A DNA stretch of 64,000 nt from Calothrix sp. FI2-JRJ7. Its GTDB lineage: Bacteria > Cyanobacteriota > Cyanobacteriia > Cyanobacteriales > Nostocaceae. Location: assembly GCA_019359675.1 (NCBI GenBank), contig JAHHGX010000072.1, forward strand, positions 62,001-126,000, in the 5' to 3' direction. This document shows positions 8,365-18,010 of the stretch, piece by piece. Position numbers and translations under genes: made by a program. Every line of letters starts with the position of its first letter. Within the stretch, counting starts at the first letter, position 1. A model generated the notes under the pieces. It did not search any database. It was given only the letters and a program-made list of their open reading frames with translations, and had not been told where the DNA came from.

Positions 8365-9573
8365 CTATGGTGAAGTTAAACGTAGCTTTGCGATAAGATT
8401 TGGAATTATGGTCTTTGCAAATTTTGATTTATCAAATTTCATTAATCCCCAACTTGCAATAGCTGTTACAATGATAGTAAATCCAAGTCCCAAAAAATTA
8501 ATAATTGATAAATTCACTGAACTGGCGCCTACAGTAAACTTATCAAATTTTGTAGTAAGAAAGAAGAAAACAAGATAGTGACATAGATAAATGCAGTAAG
8601 ACAAATCACCTAGCTTACTCAAACCTCTAAATAACGGTGATAATCTCTGTTGAGCTACAAAAGCCAGATTAATAACAAAGAAAATTAAACCTACAGCAAT
8701 AACGAAATCAGAAAATACCCAGCCCCATAATCCCACATGTAGCAAAATATCACCAGCTATACAAATAAATAATCCTGCTACTCCCACCCAAATATTTAAA
8801 ATAAAATTCTCAAACTTCTTCTGATTCCTCACGAAAACAATTGCACCAATCATTCCCAAAACAAACTCACCAATTCGAGAAGGAAAAAATCCAAAAAGTA
8901 TTTGATGACCAATTATCAATTCTGATTTGGGTAAAGCTGGTAAAAAATCAGAAACATATGCAATAGGAATGTTATGCAGCCAATAGATTGAAATAGCGCG
9001 GTAGATAAATTCAACAGATGCTGCTACTGACAATACTAATATATAATCCTTAATTTTCCTAGACTTTACAACTTGATTGTATAACCAAGGAAAAATTAAA
9101 TAGAAGCTAATGATGAAAGGGACAAACCATAATGCAGGGTTAGGAAAACCTGATTGAAGTTTAACAAAAAAGTTTCTTAGAAGTAAAATATCTATAATAG
9201 CCTTAGCTGTCGTGCTCACCAATAAATGGATTGTATGTACTAAATTATCATGCTTAAATATATAATTTAATATAGAATTCATCATTACTAGTAAAAATCC
9301 GATTAAAACTATTAACCAGTAACTAGGCAAGATTCTTGCTGCTCGTTTAATAAACCATTCTTTCCAAGAATTTTTATTTCTACTTAATCTAGAGTAGGTT
9401 AGCCCAAAAGCACTTAAAATTATAAAAATATGTACTCCTTGCCAACCAAACCAAATTTTAAATTCAGATAATGGATAGTGTATTGAAAATACTCCAATAA
9501 TTGCTAATCCTCTACAAAAGTCCAGTAATTTGAGAAGATGAGAAGTAGAGCTAATAGGTTGTTGAATTTTCAC
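8365..9573 (-). CDS. Acyltransferase family 3 membrane protein (OafA/YrhL-like)
   Basis: A 402-residue integral membrane acyltransferase with about ten helices. The N-terminal signature is intact: LLDFCRGLAIIGVFSIHY, with the family's catalytic histidine in the first helix region, then the basic motif FIKRAARILPSYW. Members O-acetylate or succinylate lipopolysaccharide, exopolysaccharide or antibiotics. The start is a GTG at 9573. It contains one GGCGCC site in 1.2 kb and no genes for a pathway lie beside it. The target sugar is unknown. Confidence 0.85.
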   Translation of the reverse strand: MKIQQPISSTSHLLKLLDFCRGLAIIGVFSIHYPLSEFKIWFGWQGVHIFIILSAFGLTYSRLSRNKNSWKEWFIKRAARILPSYWLIVLIGFLLVMMNSILNYIFKHDNLVHTIHLLVSTTAKAIIDILLLRNFFVKLQSGFPNPALWFVPFIISFYLIFPWLYNQVVKSRKIKDYILVLSVAASVEFIYRAISIYWLHNIPIAYVSDFLPALPKSELIIGHQILFGFFPSRIGEFVLGMIGAIVFVRNQKKFENFILNIWVGVAGLFICIAGDILLHVGLWGWVFSDFVIAVGLIFFVINLAFVAQQRLSPLFRGLSKLGDLSYCIYLCHYLVFFFLTTKFDKFTVGASSVNLSIINFLGLGFTIIVTAIASWGLMKFDKSKFAKTIIPNLIAKLRLTSP

Positions 9574-10010
9574 GTATGAATGAAGTGCTATATGGTTACT
9601 TAAGTATAAATCTTTGTACTATCTATTTTTATACCTATAGATATAAAATTTATCTATCTAAGGTAGTAGATAAGGTTAGTTTTTACCCAAAGAACCGCGC
9701 GATTGATATAAATACGTGTGGCAATATGATTAATTAGAGATTTTAGGAAAATTTTAATGTATTTGAAAACTACATAATAAATGTATTTAAAGACTACATA
9801 ATATATGTTCAAATCAAAATTATTATCTGCAAACTTTCGTCAACATGAACTAATATTAAGAATTGTTTCAAAGTTAAGTATGAAAAAATACAAAAAATTT
9901 AAGTATGAAAGAAATATAATTTTATATATCTTTAGATAGAGCAAGTAGGTATTATTTATCTTTAAAAACAAAGGAGGCAGCAGTAAAATAATCTTTTTAA
10001 TACTGACATT
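9574..10010. other. Intergenic region, divergent promoters
   Basis: AT-rich 437 bases between the divergent acyltransferase and nitroreductase genes. It holds a 24-base direct repeat (9757-9804, listed separately) and an AGGAGG at 9972-9977 that lies too far (about 33 bases) from the nitroreductase ATG to be its normal ribosome binding site. No RNA gene was recognised. Confidence 0.5.
9757..9804 (+). repeat. 24-bp tandem direct repeat
   Basis: Two adjacent copies of a 24-base unit beginning ATGTATTT and containing ACTACATAATA, with three mismatches. They sit about 200 bases upstream of the nitroreductase and could bind a regulator, but nothing shows this directly. Confidence 0.7.
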
Positions 10011-10640
10011 ATGCTAAAATCCAATGAGATAAAAATAGATAAATCCTCTGACACTCAGTATCCCATCCATGATTTATTGCGCTTGCGTTGGAGTCCTCTA
10101 GCTTTTTCAGAGCGCGCGGTTGAACCAGAAAAGTTATGCAGTGTATTAGAAGCAGCACGATGGGCAGCTTCATCTTTTAATGAGCAACCGTGGAGCTTTA
10201 TTGTTGCAACTAAAGATAACCAAGCTGAATTCGAGCGTTTACTGAGTTGTTTAGCAGAAGGTAATCAAGAATGGGCACAAAATGCTCCAGTATTAATGTT
10301 ATCAGTGGCAAAGGTTAACTTTGAGCGCAACGGTATAGAAAATCGTCATGCATTTCATGACGTTGGAGCGGCAGTTGCCTCGGCAGCAATACAAGCAACC
10401 GCATTAGGACTATTTATCCACCAAATGGCAGGGTTTGATGTTCCGAAAACAAAAGAAGTTTATGGTATACCTAATGGTTATGAGCCAGTGGAAGCAATTG
10501 CATTAGGTTATTTGGGAAATTCAGAAACCCTGTCAGAAAAATTATTGCAACGAGAGCAAGCTCCACGCACGCGCAGATCTCTAGAACAGTTTGTGTTTTC
10601 TGGTAGTTGGAATCAAGCTTCATCATTAGTAAAACAATAA
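10011..10640 (+). CDS. Nitroreductase family FMN oxidoreductase
   Basis: A 209-residue NAD(P)H-dependent FMN enzyme. The N-terminal RWSPLAFSERAVEPE stretch and AARWAASSFNEQPWSF are the FMN-binding signature; GYEPVEAIALGYLG near the C-terminus completes the flavin site. Length fits the family. Such enzymes reduce nitroaromatics, quinones or flavins. It is followed after 18 bases by an aldo/keto reductase on the same strand, so both are likely one redox operon. The physiological substrate is unknown. Confidence 0.87.
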   Translation: MLKSNEIKIDKSSDTQYPIHDLLRLRWSPLAFSERAVEPEKLCSVLEAARWAASSFNEQPWSFIVATKDNQAEFERLLSCLAEGNQEWAQNAPVLMLSVAKVNFERNGIENRHAFHDVGAAVASAAIQATALGLFIHQMAGFDVPKTKEVYGIPNGYEPVEAIALGYLGNSETLSEKLLQREQAPRTRRSLEQFVFSGSWNQASSLVKQ

Positions 10641-10658
10641 ATTAAGGGGAAAAGTAAT

Positions 10659-11618
10659 ATGCAGTATCGGCAACTTGGTAATAGTGGTCTTAATGTTTCG
10701 GAAATTAGTTTAGGGTCATGGTTGACTTATGGGGGTGGTGTAGAGCGGCAACAGGCAGAAGCTTGCATTCACAAAGCTTTTGATGTTGGTATTAATTTTA
10801 TTGATACAGCAAATGTATATGGTCGAGGCGCCGCAGAATCATTTTTGGGTGAAGTTTTACAGGGTATTGACCGCAAATCCTATGTTTTAGCCACCAAAGT
10901 ATATTTCCCGATGTCCCCCACTGACCAAGGATTATCTGGCGCCCAAATACATAAACAAATCGATGCTTCATTAAAACGATTACGCACAGATTACGTAGAT
11001 TTGTATCAGTGTCACCGCTATGACGTGAATACCCCGTTAGAAGAAACAATGGAAGCATTGACTAATGTTGTACAACAAGGCAAAGCTCGTTACATTGGGT
11101 TTAGTGAATGGAACCCGGCACAGATTCAAGCCGCATTAAATATGAAGAACGTGGAGCGATTTGTATCTAGTCAACCACAATACTCAATGTTATGGCGTAA
11201 ACCTGAAGCTGAAGTGTTTCCTTTATGTGCAGCAAATGGCATTGGTCAAATAGTTTGGTCTCCACTTGCTCAAGGTGTTCTGACAGGAAAATATAAACCT
11301 GGAGAAGTTCTGCCTCAAGATTCCCGCGCGGCAAACAAGCAAATGAATGCATTTATGGGTGATATTACTAGTGAGCAAGTACTTAGTGCAGTTCAAAATC
11401 TTAAGCCAATTGCTCAAGGTTTAAATATTTCGATGGCTCAACTTGCTTTGGCATGGGTGTTAAGAGATTCGCGAGTGTCCTCTGCTATTATTGGCGCCAG
11501 TCGTCCTGAACAAGTAGCAGATAACGCAGCTGCATCAGATGTAAAGTTGAGTGATGATGTATTGCTAAAAATTGACGAAGTGTTGGCGCCTGCTTTACTT
11601 CATGCAACAGCAGCTTGA
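10659..11618 (+). CDS. Aldo/keto reductase (voltage-gated K+ channel beta/YghZ-like group)
   Basis: A 319-residue NADPH-dependent reductase with a complete catalytic tetrad: Asp and Tyr in DTANVYGRG, Lys in ATKV, His in YQCHRYD. The C-terminal NADPH loop is visible (GASRPEQVADN). The AGGGGAAAAG before the ATG serves as ribosome binding site. It follows the nitroreductase by 18 bases, and the two probably act together in detoxifying carbonyls, quinones or nitro compounds. The substrate is not predictable from sequence. Confidence 0.9.
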   Translation: MQYRQLGNSGLNVSEISLGSWLTYGGGVERQQAEACIHKAFDVGINFIDTANVYGRGAAESFLGEVLQGIDRKSYVLATKVYFPMSPTDQGLSGAQIHKQIDASLKRLRTDYVDLYQCHRYDVNTPLEETMEALTNVVQQGKARYIGFSEWNPAQIQAALNMKNVERFVSSQPQYSMLWRKPEAEVFPLCAANGIGQIVWSPLAQGVLTGKYKPGEVLPQDSRAANKQMNAFMGDITSEQVLSAVQNLKPIAQGLNISMAQLALAWVLRDSRVSSAIIGASRPEQVADNAAASDVKLSDDVLLKIDEVLAPALLHATAA

Positions 11619-11990
11619 TTAATTTGCAACGGATGATAAACGGATGTAACGGATAGGTAGAGACGTTACATGTTTAGTCTCTACGCTTTTATATATAAGT
11701 AGCCAGACAAAATTAATTACAAAAAAATGGGCTTGAAACTTTTACTCAGCCTAGAACTCAAGATGTAATTATTTCTGTCCAGGTACTTAGATAAAGAAAA
11801 TGCTCGTGAAGGAGAACTGTGCCATTGAGTGGCGCCAATTAGAAAGGTGTTTAATGCGCGCGGTAGTTATTGAAAGTACACAGAGAGAGGAGAGTAAGAG
11901 AATATCAACTCACCAAAATTAATGACACAGAACACTAATAGTAATGCACCAAACCATAGATAATGGTGCGTTACTACTTAATTAAATACG
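11619..11990. repeat. Intergenic region with dispersed repeats
   Basis: Starts with a CGGATGTAACGGAT-type short repeat also seen near 23855 and 25185, then an imperfect palindrome (11659-11686) beginning GTAGAGACGTTACATG and ending GTCTCTAC, the same family as the perfect copy at 34956. The remainder holds nothing I recognise. Confidence 0.55.
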
Positions 11991-12848
11991 TTATTCAGAA
12001 GGCAAATTATTGGGGTCAATGCCTTGAGATAACAAATAAGCTACCAGTCGTTCTTTTTGCTGACGTTCCTGTTCGGCACGTTGGCTCTCCTGTTCGGCAC
12101 GTTGGCTTTCTTGTTCGGCACGTTGGCTCTCTTGTTCGGCACGTAAACGTTCTTGTTCGGCACGTAGACGTTCCTGTTCAGCACGCTGATTTTCGAGTTC
12201 AACTCGTTCAACTGCCCATAATAACAAATTGCCGTCTGCATCCCACCAGCGTAACCAGTAACCTGTTCTTTGTTCTTTTGTTCCTTGCCAAGTTCCCAAA
12301 AATAGATTTAACGAGTCAACCCAATGGCGCCCATTCTCATCGGGTTGTTTTAGCTCATAGTGACCGTTTTCAAGCTGGTAGAATTCTAATAAACCCCCAT
12401 CTTGGTCAAAAATAACATAAATAGGGACTTGTAAAATTTGTTCGTAAAAGAACCATTTACCTGGCGGGTGGGTTCGTTTAAAAGAATATTCTTCGCCATC
12501 TTTATCTGATAAAAATTCCATTACAATCGCAGGAACATCACCTTCCAAGTTAGGTGTGTAGCTTTTGCGGTCGCTTAAAACCTCCTTAACTGATGGAACG
12601 TATAGCCAGTCAGGTGCCTTTATAACTGGTTGCCCGTTTACATTCGCACACAAAGCAAAGTTAGAGGCTATTAGCATCTGTGCTAAAATCAAACCATAAA
12701 TTTCTAAACTCTCACGTAAGGCACCAGCCACAAGTGGGTGACCTGTACTCTCCACTGGTTCATCCTCCAACTGATAATCGTCGGGCAACGCTTCCCAAGT
12801 TATTACCAGTCTAGTTGAAGATTTGGCTTCACGAAGTTGGGTTGCCAT
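11991..12848 (-). CDS. Uma2 family (DUF820) putative endonuclease with C-terminal heptad coiled coil
   Basis: A 285-residue member of the Uma2 family, PD-(D/E)XK-fold putative restriction-type nucleases greatly expanded in cyanobacteria. Residues 1-215 are the domain: VPAIVMEFLS holds the conserved acidic residue and VPIYVIFDQDGGLLEFYQL the later core strand. Residues about 220-270 are six copies of the heptad RAEQE(R/S)(L/Q), a coiled coil common at this position in the family. In DNA these are 21-base tandem repeats (about 12065-12190) and are likely to vary in number. Function in the cell is not established; some are considered transposon-derived. Confidence 0.85.
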   Translation of the reverse strand: MATQLREAKSSTRLVITWEALPDDYQLEDEPVESTGHPLVAGALRESLEIYGLILAQMLIASNFALCANVNGQPVIKAPDWLYVPSVKEVLSDRKSYTPNLEGDVPAIVMEFLSDKDGEEYSFKRTHPPGKWFFYEQILQVPIYVIFDQDGGLLEFYQLENGHYELKQPDENGRHWVDSLNLFLGTWQGTKEQRTGYWLRWWDADGNLLLWAVERVELENQRAEQERLRAEQERLRAEQESQRAEQESQRAEQESQRAEQERQQKERLVAYLLSQGIDPNNLPSE

Positions 12849-12946
12849 AGGTAGTGTATATTAACTAGTTTTTCTTTATTCTAATCGCAAATTTTACTTT
12901 ATATTTATTAAAACAGGCAGGATGCCTGTTCCACTCCACTTGTGCT

Positions 12947-14527
12947 TTAATGTGCAACGGCGCCACCAGTTGCTTTTACTTTCTTAAAGAATAAAATAGC
13001 AATACCGCTAACTAATAAAGCAATACCAATGAAGTAAAAACAATCATTAAAAGCCATTACAAATGCTTCACGACGAACTATATTATCTATAGCTTTAATT
13101 GCTTGGTCTTGGGCTGTGCTTAAATCGGCGCCGCGATTAGTAAAATATTGTGTAAGTTGATTGATTCTTTCTTGGGTTTGTGAATTATATAATGAGACAG
13201 AATCACCAAGTCGATTTGAATGAAATTGTTCGCGAGTTGTTAACAAAGTTGCTAACGCAGCAATTCCAATTGAACCACCTAAGTTACGCATCATATTAAA
13301 TAAACCGCTCGCTGAACCTGCGTCTTTTGGTGGTAAACCTGCTGTGGCAATTGAAGTTAATGGTACCATAATTAATGGTTGTCCCATTGCCCGGACTAGC
13401 TGTGACCAAATTAGTTGGTCGTACCCTGTTTGATAAGTTAAGCGCGCGTTCATAAAAGCGCTGACTGAAAACAAAGCAACTCCAAGCGCAACCATAAAGC
13501 GTACATCAATACGCTGCATGAGTTTGGGAATAAATGGAATAATAAATAGCTGTGGTACACCTGCCCAAATTAATACTTGACCGATTTGTAAAGCATTATA
13601 TCTCTGGATTTGGGCAAGATATAAAGGTAATACATATATAGAACCGTATAATCCAACACCTAAAGAAACATTAACAACACTTGCTAAACCAAAGTTACGA
13701 TTTTTGATTAGTCTTAAATTTATAAATGGTTGTTTGCGGGTTAACTCAATGGCAAAGAATAATGCCAAAAATATAACAGCTAGTATACTTAGACGCACAA
13801 TTAACTGAGAACCAAACCAATCTTTACGACTACCTTCTTCTAAAAGAATTTGTAAAGAACCTAAACCAATTGCCATTGAAGCAATTCCAAACCAGTCACC
13901 TTGTTTTAATAATTCATACTGAGGTTTTTGCTGATAAATTCCATACCAAACACCAGCAAGCATTAAGGCGCCAGGAAAAATATTAATATAAAAGCTATAG
14001 TGCCAGCTAAAGTTCTCAGTTAACCAACCTCCTAATGTTGGACCTATAGAAGGTGCAAATACAGCAGTTATTCCAAATGCTGCTAGTCCCACTGCCTGCT
14101 TAGATGGTGGCAAACTGGTTAATACAACTGTCATTGCACTAGGAATTAACACTCCTCCAGTAAACCCTTGCAGCGCGCGGAATAGTATCATTGAATTTAA
14201 ATTCCACGCAGAAGCGCAACAGATAGAAAAGAATATAAATAAAGCTGTATTAACTAATAAATATCTTCGCAGTGTAAAAACGCGCGATAACCATCCAGAT
14301 AAAGGAATAACAATGATTTCGGCAACTAAATATGATGTAGATATCCAAGAACCTTCGTCTAACGATGCTCCTAAACTAGCTTGTATTTCTTGGAGCGATG
14401 CGTTAGTAATTTGGATATCGAGTACAGCCATGAATGCTCCCAGCATACTCGCTAATACACCAATCCAGGTTCTTAGAGGTACAGAGTCAGGAGAATTGGG
14501 TTTGTTTGCTACGAGTTGATTTGCCAC
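12947..14527 (-). CDS. EmrB/QacA-type MFS drug efflux transporter (DHA2, 14 TM)
   Basis: A 526-residue proton-driven multidrug transporter. The family motif appears early (DIQITNASLQEIQASLG, IVIPLSGWLSRVFTLRRYLL) and the hydrophobic pattern fits 14 helices. DHA2 members of this type work with a periplasmic HlyD/EmrA-type adaptor, which is present two genes upstream (15820-17310). It ends the minus-strand block marR-hlyD-MFS-emrB, 32 bases after the preceding gene, so it is co-transcribed. Substrate is unknown. Confidence 0.9.
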   Translation of the reverse strand: MANQLVANKPNSPDSVPLRTWIGVLASMLGAFMAVLDIQITNASLQEIQASLGASLDEGSWISTSYLVAEIIVIPLSGWLSRVFTLRRYLLVNTALFIFFSICCASAWNLNSMILFRALQGFTGGVLIPSAMTVVLTSLPPSKQAVGLAAFGITAVFAPSIGPTLGGWLTENFSWHYSFYINIFPGALMLAGVWYGIYQQKPQYELLKQGDWFGIASMAIGLGSLQILLEEGSRKDWFGSQLIVRLSILAVIFLALFFAIELTRKQPFINLRLIKNRNFGLASVVNVSLGVGLYGSIYVLPLYLAQIQRYNALQIGQVLIWAGVPQLFIIPFIPKLMQRIDVRFMVALGVALFSVSAFMNARLTYQTGYDQLIWSQLVRAMGQPLIMVPLTSIATAGLPPKDAGSASGLFNMMRNLGGSIGIAALATLLTTREQFHSNRLGDSVSLYNSQTQERINQLTQYFTNRGADLSTAQDQAIKAIDNIVRREAFVMAFNDCFYFIGIALLVSGIAILFFKKVKATGGAVAH

Positions 14528-14559
14528 AGGGAGGACTCCTTAGAACAAGTGTGTAGACT

Positions 14560-15804
14560 CTACGAGTGTTTAATTATTCCTTTTTTTTCGTAGATAGGGA
14601 TGACTAAGCGTCTAAGTGATGGTAACTGTTTGGCTAAGAATATTGAGGCTATAATACAAATAATACCGTCGATAACCAATGTAGTCGGCGCCCCAATTTT
14701 TTCTGCTAACGCTCCTCCTAATAAGTTACCAAATGGTGTCATTCCTAAGAAGGACATTGTAAATAAACTCATCACTCGACCACGTTTGTCTTCGTCTACA
14801 ATTGTTTGTAATACTGTATTACTAGACGCAACTTGTAGAATTGTGCCAAGTCCAACGAATAACATTGTGAGTAATGATAGCGGTAAATGGCGAGAAATAG
14901 AAAATGCCATTAGTCCCAGTCCGAGAATACTTGCTGCTAAAACAATTACTTTCCCAAGTCCAGCTACGGTTTTTCTTGTAGCTAAATATATACCACCTGC
15001 TAAGGCGCCTATTCCCGATGCAGCCATCAAAAAGCCTAGAGTTTCGGCGCCACCTCCAAGAATTTTCTCAGCATAAATAGGTACAAGCACGGTATATTGA
15101 ATACCAAATAGACTAATTATGGCAGCATGTAATAATATAGTCCGAATTGGTGGAAAACCAAAGGCGTAAATAAAACCTTCTTTGATTCTTTGTATTGGAC
15201 TAACATCAGATTTGGGAATTCGTTTTTCTTGAATTCGCATTGCTAGTAACCCAATAATTACAGCAATGTAGCTAACACCATCTATCAAAAAGCAATAACC
15301 AGCACCAACACGCGCTAATATTAAACCACCAATTGCAGGCCCTATCAAGCGGGCACCGTTGAACATCGTGGAATTAACGGCAATGGCATTTGCTAAATCT
15401 TCGCGTTTTTCAATTAATTCGGGTACAAACGCTTGACGTGCAGGAGCATCAAAAGCATTGATAAAACCTTGAACCAAGCTTAAAGCAATGATTTGCCAAA
15501 TTTGAATTGCTCCCGTCAATTCAAGTGCTGCTAGTGCTAATGACTGCAACATTGCTAAAACTTGAGTACCAATTAAAGTTTTATGACGAGAAAATCTATC
15601 AGCAAATACACCACCAAAAGGTGATAGAAAAAAACTAGGTATCTGGCTTGTAAATGCGACGACTCCTAGCATTAAAGCGGAATCAGTCAGACTATAAACT
15701 AACCAAACTGTGGCAAGTTGAGTCATCCACGACCCAATCAGCGAGATACCTTGTCCGGTAAAAAATAAGCGGTAGTTACGTGAACGAAAAGCTGGTAATA
15801 GCAC
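14560..15804 (-). CDS. MFS transporter (DHA3/EntS-like)
   Basis: A 414-residue 12-helix major facilitator. The start is FRSRNYRLFFTGQGISLIGS, typical of the macrolide/enterobactin exporter group (MefA/EntS type), with a second signature GVFADRFSRHKTLIG between helices 2 and 3. The start codon is GTG at 15804, 15 bases after the hlyD stop. It lies between the HlyD adaptor and the EmrB-like pump, so the operon carries two different pumps for one adaptor. Confidence 0.88.
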   Translation of the reverse strand: MLLPAFRSRNYRLFFTGQGISLIGSWMTQLATVWLVYSLTDSALMLGVVAFTSQIPSFFLSPFGGVFADRFSRHKTLIGTQVLAMLQSLALAALELTGAIQIWQIIALSLVQGFINAFDAPARQAFVPELIEKREDLANAIAVNSTMFNGARLIGPAIGGLILARVGAGYCFLIDGVSYIAVIIGLLAMRIQEKRIPKSDVSPIQRIKEGFIYAFGFPPIRTILLHAAIISLFGIQYTVLVPIYAEKILGGGAETLGFLMAASGIGALAGGIYLATRKTVAGLGKVIVLAASILGLGLMAFSISRHLPLSLLTMLFVGLGTILQVASSNTVLQTIVDEDKRGRVMSLFTMSFLGMTPFGNLLGGALAEKIGAPTTLVIDGIICIIASIFLAKQLPSLRRLVIPIYEKKGIIKHS

Positions 15805-15819
15805 CGTAGTTTAAAAAAA

Positions 15820-17310
15820 TTATTTGACTTCTACACTAACTTCTGCTGACATCCCTGGTGTAATCCTTGAGTCATATCCTTGAATACTCGCAGGGTCAAA
15901 AACTATTTTGACAGGAATGCGTTGAACTATTTTTGTAAAGTTACCTGTTGCATTATCTGGTGGTAACAAAGCAAATTGGGCACCGGATGCTGGTGAGATG
16001 CTATCTACTTTACCTTTGAATGTGTGATGTGGGAACGAGTCGAGCTTGACTTCTACTGGTTGTCCGGGTTTCATGTCTTCTAATTGGGTTTCTTTGAAGT
16101 TCGCGACTACCCAATATTCGTTGTTGACAACTGCCATTAGAGGGCTTCCCGTTTGAATTCTGTTACCAACTTCAACGTTTTTTCGACCAATTCGCCCTGC
16201 AGCAGGCGCCGCGATGTTAGTGTATGAAAGCTGTAGTTGCGCGTCTTTGAGCGATGCTTGGGCTTGATTAATAGATGCTTTTGCTGCTTCATACTGTCCT
16301 TGGTTGACGTTAGTTTGTTGTCCACCTGCTGTAGCTTGTTGGAGTCCACCTTTCGATGCTGCTAATTTAGCTTGCGCGCTCGTTACTCCTTCTTGCGCTT
16401 GTGCTAACCGTGACTGTGCTGCTGCGACTCCAACTCTTGCTGATGCTAGTTTTGCTTGTGCTTGTTGTACTGCTTGTTGTGCTGCACTCTTTTGCGCTAC
16501 AGCTACATCATAAGCTGCTCTTGCGGTGTCTAGCTGTTGACGTGGAATGGCGCCTTGTTGGAACAATGCATTATAACGATTAAAATCTGCTTGTGCTTTT
16601 TGCAAGTTCGCATTTGCTTGTGCGACTTGCGCTTGAGCAGCAGGTATTCCAGCTTCAGCTTGTTGTACATCTGCTTGTGCCGCAGGAATACCAGCTTTCG
16701 CTTCTTCAACGGCAGCTTGTGCTGTTGAGATTGCAGCTAAGGCGCCACTTACATCACCTTGTGCTTGCGCTGTTTTAGCAGTAGTTGTTTGCGAAGCTAG
16801 AGAAATATTCGCTTGCGCTGCTTGAGCTTGACGTTGTGCTGCTTGAAGTGCAGCATTTGCTTGCTCTACTTTGTTTTGATAGTCGCGTGGGTCTAGTTTT
16901 ACTAATAATTGTCCCTGCTGTACAAGTTGGTTATCGTTTACCAACACTTCGCTGACTGTACCAGGAATTTTACTGCTGACTTGGTGAATATGTCCTGCGA
17001 TAGTTGCGTTATCTGTCTCTTGATGCGTTGACGCAAACTGCCAATAGCGATATCCAAACCCACCCGCAACAACGGCGCCAACTCCTAACCCTGCCAATAT
17101 TAACTTTAACGGCTTTTTAGCTTTACGAGGCGCCGCCTTCTCATCTTGAGGTACTTCAGGAGCAACAAAAGGTGCTTCAGATGGCGCCTTCGTCTCAATA
17201 GCACGCGCTTCTAACTCTTGAATATTTGTAACCATATCCTTCTCGATTACAGTTACAGAACTCTTGTTACGTCCGTTTACGTTGAAATTGTTTGTATCTG
17301 TAGCTTCCAT
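15820..17310 (-). CDS. HlyD/EmrA-type periplasmic adaptor with long Ala/Gln-rich coiled coil
   Basis: A 496-residue membrane-fusion protein. A charged N-terminal cytoplasmic tail (about 60 residues) precedes one membrane helix (LILAGLGVGAVVAGGFGYRY), then a lipoyl half-motif, a very long Ala/Gln-rich coiled-coil hairpin (about 140-330) and the returning lipoyl and beta-barrel parts (AAGRIGRKNVEVGNRIQTG, VKLDSFP). It links inner-membrane pumps to the outer membrane. I use the ATG at 17310, which has GGTGG upstream; an upstream frame extension to 17349 is possible. It is followed by two MFS pumps and preceded by a MarR gene and two candidate operators. Confidence 0.87.
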   Translation of the reverse strand: MEATDTNNFNVNGRNKSSVTVIEKDMVTNIQELEARAIETKAPSEAPFVAPEVPQDEKAAPRKAKKPLKLILAGLGVGAVVAGGFGYRYWQFASTHQETDNATIAGHIHQVSSKIPGTVSEVLVNDNQLVQQGQLLVKLDPRDYQNKVEQANAALQAAQRQAQAAQANISLASQTTTAKTAQAQGDVSGALAAISTAQAAVEEAKAGIPAAQADVQQAEAGIPAAQAQVAQANANLQKAQADFNRYNALFQQGAIPRQQLDTARAAYDVAVAQKSAAQQAVQQAQAKLASARVGVAAAQSRLAQAQEGVTSAQAKLAASKGGLQQATAGGQQTNVNQGQYEAAKASINQAQASLKDAQLQLSYTNIAAPAAGRIGRKNVEVGNRIQTGSPLMAVVNNEYWVVANFKETQLEDMKPGQPVEVKLDSFPHHTFKGKVDSISPASGAQFALLPPDNATGNFTKIVQRIPVKIVFDPASIQGYDSRITPGMSAEVSVEVK

Positions 17311-17371
17311 GACTTTTACCACCTGATTCACGTTCGTAAATTTGAACAAAAATTTATTTTAAGCTCTGTTA

Positions 17372-17385
17372 TTTAGTATGCTAAA
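17372..17385 (+). promoter_or_regulatory. Candidate MarR operator, site 2
   Basis: TTTAGTATGCTAAA, an inverted repeat of TTTAG and CTAAA around TATG, located 62 bases upstream of the hlyD start. It matches site 3 (17417-17430) and site 1 (18011-18024) with consensus TTWMGTATGCKWAR. Confidence 0.6.
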
Positions 17386-17416
17386 TATATTTATTCTACA
17401 ATTATATATCTATTCA

Positions 17417-17430
17417 TTTCGTATGCGTAA
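17417..17430 (+). promoter_or_regulatory. Candidate MarR operator, site 3
   Basis: TTTCGTATGCGTAA, same form as site 2, 45 bases away centre to centre, between marR and hlyD. The pair would place a repressor over the hlyD promoter. Confidence 0.6.
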
Positions 17431-17533
17431 TATTTTTATAAAATATCTTCAGGGTTTACATCACCCAATTAGAAGAAGTTGCCGTATATACATTTCGGCT
17501 TAAGTATAATAAATGGATTTACGCACAACAGTA

Positions 17534-18001
17534 CTAAGATAGATTAGCTATAGCTTTATTCAGGATTTGAGAAAACATTTCGCGCTCCGATGGAGAAATA
17601 CCTTGCATGGCTTGTTCGCGCAAATCAACTCCAAGGGGAGGTAAAATCGTCTCGAACTCGCGTCCAGCATCGGTTAACCAAATGCGCCAAATGCGACGGT
17701 CTTTTGGGTCACGTTCGCGTCTTACTAAACCGCGTTCTTCCATCCGGTCGAGTACACCAGTTAAAGTGCCACCTACCTGCTGCAACTTATCACCAATACT
17801 CGAAGTCGGCAAACCATCCTCTTGCCATAAACAACATAAAACCAACCAGTGAAAAGGAGTAAGCCCATACGGCTCCAACTTTTCGGTAAACTTCCGCGTT
17901 AAGAGTTGTGAAAGCAGCTTGATACGATAACCGAGACCATGCGGCGCCAGTACTTGCTGCCACGATGCAATTGCTTGCCCACTACCTGATGTCATTACCA
18001 T
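17534..18001 (-). CDS. MarR family transcriptional regulator
   Basis: A 155-residue winged-helix regulator. The recognition region is SSIGDKLQQVGGTLTGVLDRMEERGLV and the wing is RRERDPKDRRIWRIWLT, both characteristic of MarR. MarR proteins usually repress neighbouring efflux genes and respond to phenolic or oxidising compounds. Its own start is 9 bases from a candidate operator (18011-18024) and two more copies lie before hlyD, consistent with autorepression and repression of the pumps. The two in-frame ATGs (18001, 17995) cannot be separated. Confidence 0.9.
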   Translation of the reverse strand: MVMTSGSGQAIASWQQVLAPHGLGYRIKLLSQLLTRKFTEKLEPYGLTPFHWLVLCCLWQEDGLPTSSIGDKLQQVGGTLTGVLDRMEERGLVRRERDPKDRRIWRIWLTDAGREFETILPPLGVDLREQAMQGISPSEREMFSQILNKAIANLS

Positions 18002-18010
18002 GTGTGATTA

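Noticed and set aside
11963-12415. A 150-residue plus-strand frame opposite the Uma2 gene
   Set aside because: It is the mirror of the Uma2 heptad repeats (regular VRHVGS-type units) and has no independent support.
16304-16778. Several plus-strand frames opposite the HlyD coiled coil
   Set aside because: Cys/Leu-rich frames caused by Ala/Gln-rich codons on the opposite strand.
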